A stretch of DNA of 64,000 nt from Actinokineospora xionganensis (GTDB taxonomy: Bacteria > Actinomycetota > Actinomycetes > Mycobacteriales > Pseudonocardiaceae): the NCBI RefSeq assembly GCF_014323725.1, contig NZ_JABVED010000004.1:124001-188000 (forward strand), in the 5' to 3' direction. Of the stretch, positions 22,201-30,284 are shown piece after piece. The notes beneath the pieces are model-generated. The model was not told where the DNA came from. It saw only the letters and a list, made by a program, of their open reading frames with translations, and did not search any database. The translations under genes were made by a program, and so were the position numbers. The stretch's first letter is position 1. Every line of letters begins with the position of its first letter.

Positions 22201-22411
22201 TGCGCAACCCGGAGATGCACCCCTGGATCTGACCACGTGCCGTGGACGGCGGGGACTCGCCCCACACCGCGTCCATCAACTGCTCGACGGAGGTCACCCG
22301 GTTCACCCGCAGCGCGAGCGTCGCCAACACGATTCGGTCGCGCGGCCCGCCGATCTTGAACGAGGACCCGCCTGCGACGAGCTCAAGGGGTCCAAGAATT
22401 CTTAACCCCAC
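19274..22411 (-). CDS. SARP-family activator with NB-ARC ATPase and TPR domains (AfsR-like)
   Basis: A 1045-aa regulator of antibiotic clusters. The N-terminal winged helix (LRILGPLEL start, residues 1-95) and bacterial transcriptional activation domain (to about 250) form the SARP part. Then comes an NB-ARC NTPase with P-loop GRGGVGKST near 313-320 and VLDGV as the Walker B region, and then TPR-like helical repeats to the end. Size and order match AfsR. The GTG at 22411 is chosen because AGGGGG lies just upstream and the SARP domain begins at once; a longer in-frame start at 22555 adds unrelated sequence. It is the likely activator of the left cluster. ATP and a phosphorylation signal may set its activity, as known for AfsR. 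Confidence 0.93.
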   Translation of the reverse strand: MGLRILGPLELVAGGSSFKIGGPRDRIVLATLALRVNRVTSVEQLMDAVWGESPPSTARGQIQGCISGLRKLFCDAGRPEAIKTRSSGYLLVLPDTELDSEAFAKAVRTAHGQAADGKAAEAAATLRDALDLWRGPALDGVQSDVVRRAASPLDELRLAAIEERTRLDLELGRHEELTADLRALIVEHPLRERLYGFLMLALYRSGRQAEALEVFRRARSTLIAELGIEPCQELRDVERAVLNRAPALDLPARAEQPPAAAGEKQRTSPRQLPSSIADFIGRGEHLAEIRRVLSAARHSATPRYAVPIIAISGRGGVGKSTLALRVAHELGEDFPDGHLYADLQGLVGDDRTTVLLARFLRGLGLSGSAIPDDQAERAETFRSRLAGKRLLLVLDGVTSEQQVSPLLPGSPSCAVIVTSRVRLSGLSGANWIDLDAFDNDTSMELLGKIVGPDRLAAEPAAADELARYCGGLPLALRIAGARLASRPRWPITELTRRLKNEVGRLDEFSHHGLELRSSIGLAYRSLPDGAKRLFRLLALMRVPSLPGWTAAALLDTDLARAEDMLERLVDAQMLDMVHGPSGDIRYRFHDLIRVYARERLTEAETEAERHAALGRVLGSWLALAELAHRREYGGDYTILHGAAPRHDVAEWAETELAENPMVWLENERAALVAAVRQAAAAGMDELCWDLALTLVSLFEVKGNLDDWRETTNLAHAASRLAGNQTGCAAMLYSLGTLHMFQKRTAEAAGSFAEALQIFTACGNAHGQALVLRNAALVDRVLGNFEDMLAKYEEALVKMRAVGDVIGEANILRSMAKFRIDEGDLPVAEQMLTAALELCRQANYLRGEAQVVSRFAELYLRTGQILLARRALHRVLCTVREIGDRVGEAHALYWLGIVRGREGRMDSAETTLLHALATAQRVGDRMIEGQSHYALGELCLARGDNTTAAENLARSLDLFTDLGSTLWQAKTLILLSEVHDSAGHIRQADHELTRAAALLSKIDSKEAALLLSRLDTASSLVAADGVATVLGAGSGPIRRSTEAREH

Positions 22412-22836
22412 ACGACCCCCTTGCGAACAGCGGTAAGCGCGCTCGCCTATTCGGTCGACGGTCGCGCTACGACGGCGATGACAGGTGTCCCCCGCGGGGC
22501 GCCCGCTCCTTACTTTCCAGTAGGGAATTTGCGCCGACAATGGGAACGCTAGCACCGCGGGCGGGAACCGGTGAAGATCCGCGCGAATTCACCCGCATTC
22601 GGCGAAAGGGTGAGAGGGGTCGCAATGGGCCACCCGGCATACGCGCCGATCTATTAGCCCAAGCGGTGGAAACGCCCCCCTTGGGCCACTCGCTTCGCCA
22701 CCGTCGGGCCCCCGCGTCGCGTCGCGACACCATTCGACGGCGGACCGATTCGCGGTCGCGGGCGACGAACTCACCGACCACAATGGACTGTCGGTCCGCC
22801 CCGCGGGTGTCCCCGATGGACCCGACTGGCCGGTAT
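22412..22836. other. 425-bp intergenic region upstream of the SARP gene and downstream of cvnD
   Basis: Holds no convincing ORF. It must contain the SARP promoter on the minus strand, but I see no good consensus pair. Visible items are the CCCCGCGGGG palindrome near 22489 and the inverted repeat at 22657-22686. Confidence 0.6.
22657..22686 (-). terminator. Possible terminator of the cvn operon
   Basis: Arms GCCCAAG and CTTGGGC with a 16-nt, partly self-complementary interval, about 150 nt beyond the cvnD stop. No T-run on the minus strand. Confidence 0.3.
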
Positions 22837-23415
22837 TCAGCGAATCGCGGTGACCGGGGGCGCCGTCCGCGCCGCGGCCATGAGACTCTCCACGAGCGCG
22901 ATCAACAGCTGCTTGGTGGACTCGCGCCGCGCCCCACCGCACAGTCGCACGGGGACGGTCGGGGCCAGGCCGAGGGTCGCGCGGACCTCGTCCGCCTCGG
23001 GCGGCCTGCCGCCCTGCACGCCGTCGAGGCCGACCACGAACGGGATGCCGCGGCCGCGGAAGAAGTCGACGGCGGCCGCGGAGTCCTCGAGCGCGCGGGC
23101 GTCGGCCAGCACGATCGCGCCGAGGGCGCCGGTGGACAGCTCGTCCCACAGGAACCAGGACCGGTCCTCCGTGGAGGTGCCGAACAGGTAGAGCATCAGC
23201 TCCGGGCTGATCGTGATCCGACCCAGGTCGACCCCGACCGAGGCCAGGTCGGCCACCCCACCGACGACGAAGAACTCCTCGACGTGCAGCAGCGGGATGT
23301 CGCTGACGGAGCCGACCAGCGCGGGCGTGTCCGTCCCGACCCCGCCCGCCACCAGCACCTTCACCGCGGTGGCGTCGGGGACGGCGGTCTTCGGTTCAGA
23401 GCCTGCGGATTCCAT
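22837..23415 (-). CDS. cvnD: CvnD-like protein with degenerate GTPase motifs
   Basis: Last gene of a conservon. CvnD proteins are small Ras/MglA-like GTPases. This 192-aa copy keeps the fold landmarks (VLVAGG, SVSDIPLL, LGRITI, LMLYLFGT, WFLWDEL) but lacks the nucleotide motifs: GxGKT is GGVGTDTPA, the TPGKTTTT switch is absent, PGQDR reads STEDR, and the NKxD region reads LDGV. It is probably unable to bind GTP in the normal way. The ATG at 23415 overlaps the end of cvnC by 20 bp, so expression is coupled to the operon. Confidence 0.85.
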   Translation of the reverse strand: MESAGSEPKTAVPDATAVKVLVAGGVGTDTPALVGSVSDIPLLHVEEFFVVGGVADLASVGVDLGRITISPELMLYLFGTSTEDRSWFLWDELSTGALGAIVLADARALEDSAAAVDFFRGRGIPFVVGLDGVQGGRPPEADEVRATLGLAPTVPVRLCGGARRESTKQLLIALVESLMAAARTAPPVTAIR

Positions 23416-23764
23416 CCAGCACCTTCTGCATCATCTCGAGGTCCGGCTCGACCGCGTTCTGGCGCGAGCGCACCATCAGGCAGTTCCGCTCGATCAGGTC
23501 GCTGATCAGCACCTTCACCACGCCGAGCGCGAGCCCGACCTTCGCCGCGACTTCGGCGACTGACTGCTGCTCCACGCACACCGCGAGCACGCTGTCGTGC
23601 TCTGGTCCCAACTGTTGCGCCTGCAGGCCCGTCGCGGCAACCAAAGTGATCAAGTCGAGTTGGGTGGTGCCGGTTTTGGTGCGGCCGCGGGTGACCGCGT
23701 ACGCGCGGACCAGCGGCCCGGCGTCCTCGTCGAACCAGGCCTCGTCGTCGCCGTTGTCGATCAT
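23396..23764 (-). CDS. cvnC: CvnC, DUF742 family protein
   Basis: Third gene of the conservon, 122 aa. DUF742 proteins have a winged-helix-like fold (here VAEVAAKVGLALGVVKVLISDLIERNCL) and form a membrane-associated complex with CvnA, CvnB and CvnD. The N-terminal LVRAYAVTRGRT is typical of the family. ATG at 23764 overlaps the cvnB stop (ATGA). No catalytic residues are expected; a scaffold or DNA-binding role is unproven. Confidence 0.93.
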   Translation of the reverse strand: MIDNGDDEAWFDEDAGPLVRAYAVTRGRTKTGTTQLDLITLVAATGLQAQQLGPEHDSVLAVCVEQQSVAEVAAKVGLALGVVKVLISDLIERNCLMVRSRQNAVEPDLEMMQKVLDGIRRL

Positions 23765-24189
23765 GACACCGACGGCGCCGCCGGACCCGCGACCGCCGAC
23801 CGCGGCGCGGAGGTGAGGTAACTCCCGACTCTGGTCACCATGCGGTTGACCTCGTAGGCGATGATCCCCAGGTCCGAGTCCTGCGCGGCGAGCACGGCGA
23901 TGCACGCGCCGGTGCCCGCGGCGGTGACCATCATGAACGCGTGCTGCATCTCCACGACGGTCTGGTAGACGTCACCGCCGCCGAAGTGCCTGCCCGCCCC
24001 GGTGGCCAGGCTCTGGAACGCCGACGCGACCGCGGCGAGGTGCTCGGCGTCGGCCTGGGCCAGGGTTCTCGACTTCCCGATCATCAGGCCGTCCGCCGAC
24101 AGCAGCACAGCTCTGTCGACGTCGCCGACACGCTGCACCAAGTCGTCGAGCAGCCAGTCCAGGTTCTTGTTCGTCGACATGCCCGTCAT
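23761..24189 (-). CDS. cvnB: CvnB, roadblock/LC7 domain protein
   Basis: 142-aa roadblock/LC7 protein (LDWLLDDLVQRVGDV, AVLLSADGLMIGKS), the second component of the conservon, thought to regulate the GTPase partner. The ATG at 24189 overlaps the cvnA stop (ATGA) and has GGGGAGG four nt upstream, so it is preferred to the ATG nine bases later. Because the CvnD here looks GTPase-dead, the usual role as GTPase-activating partner may be changed. Confidence 0.94.
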   Translation of the reverse strand: MTGMSTNKNLDWLLDDLVQRVGDVDRAVLLSADGLMIGKSRTLAQADAEHLAAVASAFQSLATGAGRHFGGGDVYQTVVEMQHAFMMVTAAGTGACIAVLAAQDSDLGIIAYEVNRMVTRVGSYLTSAPRSAVAGPAAPSVS

Positions 24190-26759
24190 GTTTCCTCCCC
24201 TGGCCTGCCTGGTCGGGCACCCGTCTCCGGCTCTCCCGCACGCGCCCGTCGCGTGCCGCGCTGGAACGCCGACATGCTCGCACGAGAACGCTCGGGCGTG
24301 GGAATGGAAGCGGGCGGCGCGGGATCGGCGGGGGCCTGACCAGGTTCTTTGCGCAGCTGTGCGGCGAGATTGGCCCGCGGTGTCCGCCGCGCGAGCGGAG
24401 CCGTGTGCTTGTTCGGCGCCGCGGGCAGCCGCGGCGGCTCGACCGACGCGGGCGGCGACGCCTGCTTGCTCGGCGCGGGCTTGGTGGACCGCGGCGGCTC
24501 GAGCGGGGTCTGCGGGATGCGCTGCGTTGGCGCGCCACCCGCCCGGTCCAGCTTGTCCACAATGGACGGATTGGCGAAGTCGCCGCCCGCCTTCGCTCTA
24601 CCGTTGCCGTTGCCGTTGCCGTTGGAGCTGGTCGCCGGGGCTGCCTGCTCGTCGGCGGGCGTCATCCAGGTCGAGAAGCCGTTGCTCTCCAAGGCGGGCG
24701 CGGGCTCGGCGACCCGGCCGATCGGGAGCTGGCCGCTAGTGCGGCGGTGCAGCGGATCCGGTCTCGTCGGCTCGGGAGTGACCGGCTCGGGCGCCGGGGC
24801 GGGCTCACCGGTCCGCCCGGGCTCGCGGACGACAACACTGTTCGGCACGAGGACGACCGCGCGTACACCGCCGTAGATCGACTCGCGCAGCGCGACCTTG
24901 ATGCCGTGCTGGGTGGCCAGCCGCCCGACCACGAACAGGCCGATGCGCGACTCGCCGGACAGCGCCATCACGCCGAAGTCGGGCGGGCTCTGCAGCCTGC
25001 GGTTGAAGTCCTCGAGCTGGTCCTCTTCGATACCGAGGCCCTGGTCCTCGATCTCGATCACGACACCGCGCCCGACCAGGGTGCCGACCACGTCGACGTG
25101 CGTCTCCGGCGGGGAGAACGACGTCGCGTTGTCGATCAGCTCGGCGAGCAGGTGGATGAGGTCGGCGACGACCGCGCCCTGCAGCGACACCTCGGGCAGC
25201 TTTCCGGTGTTGACCCGCTCGTAGTCCTCGGTCTCGGCGACCGCGCTCCGCACGACGTCGAGCAGGGCGACCGGGTTGCGCCACCGCCGACCCGGCTGCT
25301 TGCCGCCGAGAATGATCAGACTCTCGGCGTTGCGCCTGCTTCGGGTGGCGAGGTGGTCTAGCTGGAAGAGCAGGGCGAGCTGGTCCGGATCGTCTTCGGA
25401 GCGCTCGGCCTTGTCGAGCACCTTGAGCTGGCGGTGCACCATGACCTGGCTGCGGTGGGCGATGTTGAGGAACACCGAGCGGACACCCTGGCGGATCTCG
25501 GCTTCCTTCGCCGTGGCCGCCACGGCGGTGCGCTGAGCCTTGCCGAAAGCGTTCGCGACCTGGCCGATCTCGTCGTCGCCGTGGTCGAACAGCGGCAGTT
25601 CGGCCTCGACGTCGACCCGCTCGCCGCGGCCGAGCCGGTCGATCACGTCGGGCAGCTTGTGCTCGGCGACGTCAAGGGTCTCCACGCGCAGCCTGGTGAG
25701 CCTGCGGATGAGGCTGCGCGAGAGGCGCAGCGCGATCAGCATCGCGGCGATCGCGACAAGGAGAATCGTCAGACCGGCGGCCAGCGACGTCGCCAGCACG
25801 CGGCTGCCGCTGTCGGTGCCCAGGTCGGCCGCGTAGGACGAGTGCGACTTGTACAGGTCGATCAGGCCCGCGGAGACCTTGCGGTTGGCATCCTCCCAGG
25901 CGGCGACGTCGAACGGGACCTCGTGCTTTCCGGGGCCCTTGGCCATGATGGAGTCGTCACCTGCGACCAGGGTCTTCCAGTTCGGCGTCGCCTTGAGGGC
26001 GGTGTACTGCTTGCGCTCCTGCTCGGTCAGCCGCGGCACGATCGTCTCGATGAGCTCGTGGTAGGTACCCATCTGGTGGGCGAGCTCGTGGAACTCCTTG
26101 GTGTCGAGACCGTTGGCCATGGCCCGCTCGACGAGCACGTGCGAGCGCGCCTGCGCCTCGACCGATCGGAACAGCTCGGAGCTGATCATCTGCTCGAAGC
26201 CGACCTCGGCGTCGGTCGCCGAGCGCGCGATGCCCTGCACACCCTCGCCGACGAAGTCGACGAGCTCGCCGTAGAAGTCATAGACCTGCTGCACGGTCGC
26301 GGTGCCGCTGTCCACCAGCTGACGGGTCGCGGGCAGTTCGCGCGCGGTCTCGTTGAGCCGCTCCAGGGGGCGGCTGAGCTCGTCAGGGGCGTCCGCGGCG
26401 AGCGCCTCGGTCGTGGCGGCGAGTTCCTTGACCGCCGTGTCCACCTCGCGCCGCTGGCGGTCGAGCGCGCCCGGGTCGCCTCCGGAGCCGGTCACCTGCA
26501 GCGTGGTCAGGCGGCGTTCCTCCTGGACCGCGACGATCACCCGTGAGCTGGGACCGAGCGCGCCGCGCACGTTGTCCGCGAAGGACTGCGTGCTCACACC
26601 CTGGTAGGCCAGGTAGACGGAGAGAGCCACACCCACGAGCAGGATCGCGATCGACGGGATCAAGGCGATGGCCAGCACCCGGGACTGGATCGTGCCCGAC
26701 CCGCGTAACCGGTTCAGTCTCTGCATGGCCGTCGCCCCGGATCCTTCCATGATCATCAT
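24186..26759 (-). CDS. cvnA: CvnA, membrane sensor histidine kinase-like ATPase with nitrate-sensing domain
   Basis: 857-aa membrane protein and first gene of the conservon. A TM helix at about 27-52 is followed by a helical nitrate/nitrite-sensing (NIT) ectodomain, a second TM helix near 330-355, a HAMP region and an HATPase_c domain (N box ELIDNAT near 540, DQGLGIEEDQL, GLFVVGRLA), and a proline-rich C-terminal tail. As in other CvnA proteins no canonical H-box is evident. Start is uncertain: ATGs at 26759, 26756, 26750 and 26726 are in frame and none has a strong ribosome site. A promoter lies about 110 nt upstream. Confidence 0.93.
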   Translation of the reverse strand: MMIMEGSGATAMQRLNRLRGSGTIQSRVLAIALIPSIAILLVGVALSVYLAYQGVSTQSFADNVRGALGPSSRVIVAVQEERRLTTLQVTGSGGDPGALDRQRREVDTAVKELAATTEALAADAPDELSRPLERLNETARELPATRQLVDSGTATVQQVYDFYGELVDFVGEGVQGIARSATDAEVGFEQMISSELFRSVEAQARSHVLVERAMANGLDTKEFHELAHQMGTYHELIETIVPRLTEQERKQYTALKATPNWKTLVAGDDSIMAKGPGKHEVPFDVAAWEDANRKVSAGLIDLYKSHSSYAADLGTDSGSRVLATSLAAGLTILLVAIAAMLIALRLSRSLIRRLTRLRVETLDVAEHKLPDVIDRLGRGERVDVEAELPLFDHGDDEIGQVANAFGKAQRTAVAATAKEAEIRQGVRSVFLNIAHRSQVMVHRQLKVLDKAERSEDDPDQLALLFQLDHLATRSRRNAESLIILGGKQPGRRWRNPVALLDVVRSAVAETEDYERVNTGKLPEVSLQGAVVADLIHLLAELIDNATSFSPPETHVDVVGTLVGRGVVIEIEDQGLGIEEDQLEDFNRRLQSPPDFGVMALSGESRIGLFVVGRLATQHGIKVALRESIYGGVRAVVLVPNSVVVREPGRTGEPAPAPEPVTPEPTRPDPLHRRTSGQLPIGRVAEPAPALESNGFSTWMTPADEQAAPATSSNGNGNGNGRAKAGGDFANPSIVDKLDRAGGAPTQRIPQTPLEPPRSTKPAPSKQASPPASVEPPRLPAAPNKHTAPLARRTPRANLAAQLRKEPGQAPADPAPPASIPTPERSRASMSAFQRGTRRARAGEPETGARPGRPGEET

Positions 26760-26827
26760 CTGAACCGGGCGAACTCGCCGGTCCGGACGCGTCCCATCGC
26801 CGTTGTGATCTTTGCCGTCCCAGCCGT

Positions 26828-26850
26828 AACGATCGAGCCGAACGATCGTT
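26828..26850. repeat. Direct repeat AACGATCG, 13-nt period, in the cvn leader
   Basis: AACGATCG occurs at 26828-26835 and 26841-26848, the second copy inside the palindrome AACGATCGTT, just downstream of the predicted cvn transcription start. Candidate operator. Confidence 0.4.
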
Positions 26851-26872
26851 GCGCGGCTATGAATGGAAACAC

Positions 26873-26901
26873 ACCGTAGGGATGAATCGGTATGACGTCA
26901 A
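26873..26901 (-). promoter_or_regulatory. Sigma70-type promoter of the cvn operon
   Basis: Minus-strand TTGACG (26901-26896), exactly 17 nt, TACGGT (26878-26873). It predicts a leader of about 100 nt before cvnA. Confidence 0.55.
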
Positions 26902-27392
26902 ACAATGCGCGGGGCGCGGCTATAGGCGAGCGGGGCGCCCGCATTAGAGGGCGCGTCGGGGCCGGGATTGCCGGCACCCGCGGGCCGCGGGCCAGGATTT
27001 TCTGCAAGCTTCGAAGAGGTGGTCCGAGAACTTATAGCAGATCACCCTTACGGGTGATACTCCAGGGTAGCTTCACCAAATGGCCTAGTCTTGATTACTC
27101 CGAACGGGGGATCGCCCTTCCCGTGTGGGCGTACGTAGAGTGTCGGTCGACCACCGACGGCAAGGTGCTGATCACATCACACACCGTGTTGTCGGTTGTT
27201 CGTGCCGCCCGCGTAAATAGCAAGAGGCTTCTTTCTTTCAGACCCGAGACCGCTTTACCCATTGTATTTCCGATGTGATAAAAACTAGACCACCGCGCGA
27301 CCGGGATGCTCACGGATCGCGCGTTTTCGCAGTTGAACCAGCGTGCGGACCGGGATTAACGCTCCTGCCGCGCATTCCCGGAAGGAGTTCGG
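26902..27392. other. Long intergenic region before the molybdenum hydroxylase operon
   Basis: No supported gene. The stretch 27017-27300 is clearly richer in A+T than its surroundings. It contains the inverted repeat at 27041-27058 and a possible forward promoter (TTTACC, 17 nt, GATAAA, near 27254-27282). GGAAGGAG precedes the ATG at 27393. Confidence 0.5.
27041..27058. promoter_or_regulatory. Inverted repeat ATCACCC-TTAC-GGGTGAT
   Basis: Perfect 7-nt arms around a 4-nt centre in the AT-rich intergenic segment. It could be an operator for the divergent cvn and hydroxylase operons. Confidence 0.45.
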
Positions 27393-29594
27393 ATGGCAGG
27401 CCCCGGCGAGCCGACTGCCCGCACGGAGGAATCCCCGGACGCCAAGCCGAGGGTCGGCAGGCGCAAGTTCCTCACGTTCCTGGTCGCCGCCCCGACTCTC
27501 ACCGTCGCCGCGAAGTACACCTTCGACCCGGTCGCCGACGCCCTGCCGAGTCTCCCCGCGCCCTCCGAGCTCCTCGACCTCGGTGACGTCATCACACTGG
27601 CGACCAAGCCGACGGCGTGGTCGATGGTGCTGCGGGTCGAAGACGACGGCCGGGTCCGGTTCGAACTCCCCCGCGCCGAGTCCGGCCAGGGCATCACCAC
27701 GACCGCGGCCATGATCATCGCCGAGGAGCTGGGCGCCCGGCTCTCGGACGTCGCGGTGGAGCTCTCCGACGCCAAGCCCGAGTTCCTGTGGAACCAGTTC
27801 ACCGCGGGATCGACCGGGGTCCGGACGCTGTGGAGCCCGCTGCGCGGGATCGCCGCGACCGCCCGCGCGCGGCTGATCACCGCCGCCGCGAGGCGTCTCG
27901 GTGTCGAAGCGGGCACGCTGACCACTCGTGACTCCGCGGTGTGGGCGCCCGACGGGCGCAGCGAAAGCTTCGGTTCACTGGCCTCGGCCGCCGCGTCGAC
28001 CACCAGCACCGCGGTGTCCACCGCGCCGAAGGACGCCTCGGGCTACACCCTGATCGGCAAGCCGACCGGCCGCATGGACGCCCGTGACATCGTCACCGGC
28101 AAGGCCGAGTACGCCATGGACATGACGATCGAGGGCGCGCTGGCGACCGTGGTCGCGCGGCCGCCGACGATCAAGGGCACGGTCGTCTCGTTCGACGCCG
28201 CACCCGCCCTGGCCATCCCCGGCGTGGTCGCGGTGACCCAGATCCCCAGCGGTGTCGCGGTCAGCGCCGAGACCATCGACCTGGCGCTCAAGGGCCGCGA
28301 CGCGCTCGTGATCACCTGGAAGAACGGGCCCGCGGTCGGGCTGTCCGACGCCGACATCCGTACCAAGCTGCGCGCCTCGACCGCGCCGCTCGCCGTCCCC
28401 CGGCTGCTGACCAACCACCTCGACGCGAGCTTCGACTTCGGTTTCGTCAGCCACGCGCCGATGGAGGTGCACAGCGCCATCGCCGACGTCCGCGAGGACG
28501 GCGCCGAGGTGTGGGTGGCCTGCCAGTCGCCGATCATGGCCCAGAACGACGTCGCGGGCGCCATCGGCCTGCCCTCGTCGAAAGTCAAGCTCCACGTCCT
28601 GCGCGCGGGCGGCTCGTTCGGCCGCAGGCTGTTCTGGGAGCCCGCCGTCGAGGCAGCGCTGGTCTCCAAGAAGATCGGCAGGCCGGTCCGGCTGATGTGG
28701 ACCCGCACCGACGACGTGCGCCACGGCAGGCTGCGGCCCGCGTCGCACCACAAGATCAGGGCGACCTACCTGCTCGGCGAGGTGTTGTCCTTCGAGCACC
28801 GGATGGCCTCGGTCGAGACCGACCTCAAGCACGGCTTCGGTGAGATCGTCTCCGCCAGCGGCGCCGCCGTCTCCGGCCCCGGCGACGGGCTGCTGTTCTT
28901 CCACCTCTCGGCGTCCAACCCGTACCACTTCGGACTTGTCACGCAGCTGTTGACCGAGGTTCCCGTTCCGGTGCACACCGGCAGCTGGCGCTCGGTGTAC
29001 TCGGCGGGCCTGCGCACGGCCGAGGAAGTGGTCGTCGACGAGCTCGCCGCGAAGATGGGCAAGGACCCGGTGCAGTTCCGGATGTCGGTGCTGAAGTCCA
29101 AGCGGGCCAAGGACGTGCTGGCCAAGGTCGCCAAGGAAGGCCAGTGGGGCAAGGCGATGCCGCGCGGCTGGGCGCAGGGTGTCGCGGTGCACGAGGAGTA
29201 CCGGTCGGTCACCGCGTGCCTGGTGGAGATCAACGCCACCGACCCGAAGGCGCCCAGGGTGACCCGGGCGACCATCGCGGTCGACGTGGGTCTGGCGATC
29301 AACCCGACTGGTCTCAAGGCCCAGATGATGGGCGGGCTGATGGACGCGATCTCAACCGTCCTGCAGGCGGGCGTGCACCTCGACGCGGGCAAGGTCCGGG
29401 AGAAGAGCTACGCCGACTTCCGCTACGCGAGGCAGAAGGACGCGCCGATCAAGCTCGACGTGTTCGTGATGCCCCCGACCGGCGAACCCGGTGGCGCGGG
29501 CGAACTCGGTGTGCCCGCGGCGGCGGGGGCGGTGGCCAACGCCTACGCCAGGGCGACCGGAACCAAGCCGCGCAGCTTCCCGATCAACTTCTGA
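27393..29594 (+). CDS. Tat-exported xanthine dehydrogenase-family molybdopterin-binding subunit
   Basis: Catalytic subunit of a molybdenum hydroxylase of the isoquinoline 1-oxidoreductase/aldehyde oxidoreductase type. The 733-aa protein begins with a twin-arginine signal (GRRKFLTFLVAAPTLTVAA), implying folded export. Cofactor motifs GGSFGRRLFW and the late GEPGGAGELG, whose Glu is the catalytic base in the family, are present. GGAAGGAG precedes the ATG at 27393. The [2Fe-2S] subunit gene follows after 11 bp. No FAD subunit is seen, as usual for the two-subunit IorAB-like class, which passes electrons to other carriers. Substrate unknown. Confidence 0.92.
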   Translation: MAGPGEPTARTEESPDAKPRVGRRKFLTFLVAAPTLTVAAKYTFDPVADALPSLPAPSELLDLGDVITLATKPTAWSMVLRVEDDGRVRFELPRAESGQGITTTAAMIIAEELGARLSDVAVELSDAKPEFLWNQFTAGSTGVRTLWSPLRGIAATARARLITAAARRLGVEAGTLTTRDSAVWAPDGRSESFGSLASAAASTTSTAVSTAPKDASGYTLIGKPTGRMDARDIVTGKAEYAMDMTIEGALATVVARPPTIKGTVVSFDAAPALAIPGVVAVTQIPSGVAVSAETIDLALKGRDALVITWKNGPAVGLSDADIRTKLRASTAPLAVPRLLTNHLDASFDFGFVSHAPMEVHSAIADVREDGAEVWVACQSPIMAQNDVAGAIGLPSSKVKLHVLRAGGSFGRRLFWEPAVEAALVSKKIGRPVRLMWTRTDDVRHGRLRPASHHKIRATYLLGEVLSFEHRMASVETDLKHGFGEIVSASGAAVSGPGDGLLFFHLSASNPYHFGLVTQLLTEVPVPVHTGSWRSVYSAGLRTAEEVVVDELAAKMGKDPVQFRMSVLKSKRAKDVLAKVAKEGQWGKAMPRGWAQGVAVHEEYRSVTACLVEINATDPKAPRVTRATIAVDVGLAINPTGLKAQMMGGLMDAISTVLQAGVHLDAGKVREKSYADFRYARQKDAPIKLDVFVMPPTGEPGGAGELGVPAAAGAVANAYARATGTKPRSFPINF

Positions 29595-29605
29595 GGAGTA
29601 CGTCC

Positions 29606-30061
29606 GTGCCCACGTACAGGTTCAACGTCAACGGCAAGCCGGTCGCGGTCGAGGCGCCCGCGGACACGCCGCTGCTCTGGGTGCTGCGCGAGCGGCTCGG
29701 CCTCACGGGGCCGAAGTACGGCTGCGGTGTCGGGGCGTGCCGGGCATGCACCAGTCACCTCGACGGCAAGGAGTTCCAGCCGTGCACCGTCGCGGTCTCG
29801 GAGTGCGGCGGCCGCAAGATCACCACGATCGAGGGCCTGGCCGACGGGGACGAACTGCACCCGGTCCAGCAGGCCTGGCTCGATGAGGACGTCGCGCAGT
29901 GCGGGTTCTGCCAGCCCGGCCAGATCATGGCCGCGGCCGCCCTGCTGAAGACGAACAAGACGCCGACCGACGCCGAGATCGACGCGATCGAGAACGTCTG
30001 CCGCTGCGGCACCTACTGCCGCATCCGCGACGCCATCAAGCGCGCGTCCGCGGCCATGTAG
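29606..30061 (+). CDS. [2Fe-2S] subunit of the molybdenum hydroxylase
   Basis: A 151-aa iron-sulfur subunit. The plant-ferredoxin-type cluster uses CGVGACRAC plus a later Cys (EFQPC); the C-terminal cluster uses CGFCQPGQ and CRCGTYC. The GTG at 29606 follows GAGGAG, 11 bp after the large subunit. It carries electrons from the molybdenum site to an unknown acceptor. It has no signal of its own and probably rides out with the Tat-bearing large subunit. Confidence 0.95.
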   Translation: MPTYRFNVNGKPVAVEAPADTPLLWVLRERLGLTGPKYGCGVGACRACTSHLDGKEFQPCTVAVSECGGRKITTIEGLADGDELHPVQQAWLDEDVAQCGFCQPGQIMAAAALLKTNKTPTDAEIDAIENVCRCGTYCRIRDAIKRASAAM

Positions 30062-30081
30062 TCATTCATCCACAGTGGACA

Positions 30082-30109
30082 GCCCGGCGGGTCGCGACGA
30101 CCGCCGGGC
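30082..30109 (+). terminator. Terminator of the molybdenum hydroxylase operon
   Basis: Arms GCCCGGCGG and CCGCCGGGC with a 10-nt loop, 20 nt after the stop and followed by a short T-rich stretch. Confidence 0.7.
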
Positions 30110-30284
30110 ATCGTCGTTTGCTCAAACCCTTGACATGCAAGGTGTACAGCCAATCGGCCCATGTCCCTTTTGGACTATTCGGAGTACCCCGGCGAAAGTT
30201 CTACTCACCAGTAGGCTAATCTCTGAGCCCTATCGGATCCCCCTCGGAGCGCGGTGAACGGCTCCGGCCGATCAAGGAGGCTCA

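Noticed and set aside
26892-27278. Possible 128-aa gene on the plus strand in the cvn/hydroxylase gap
   Set aside because: No ribosome site, no recognisable domain and mixed composition across the AT-rich boundary.
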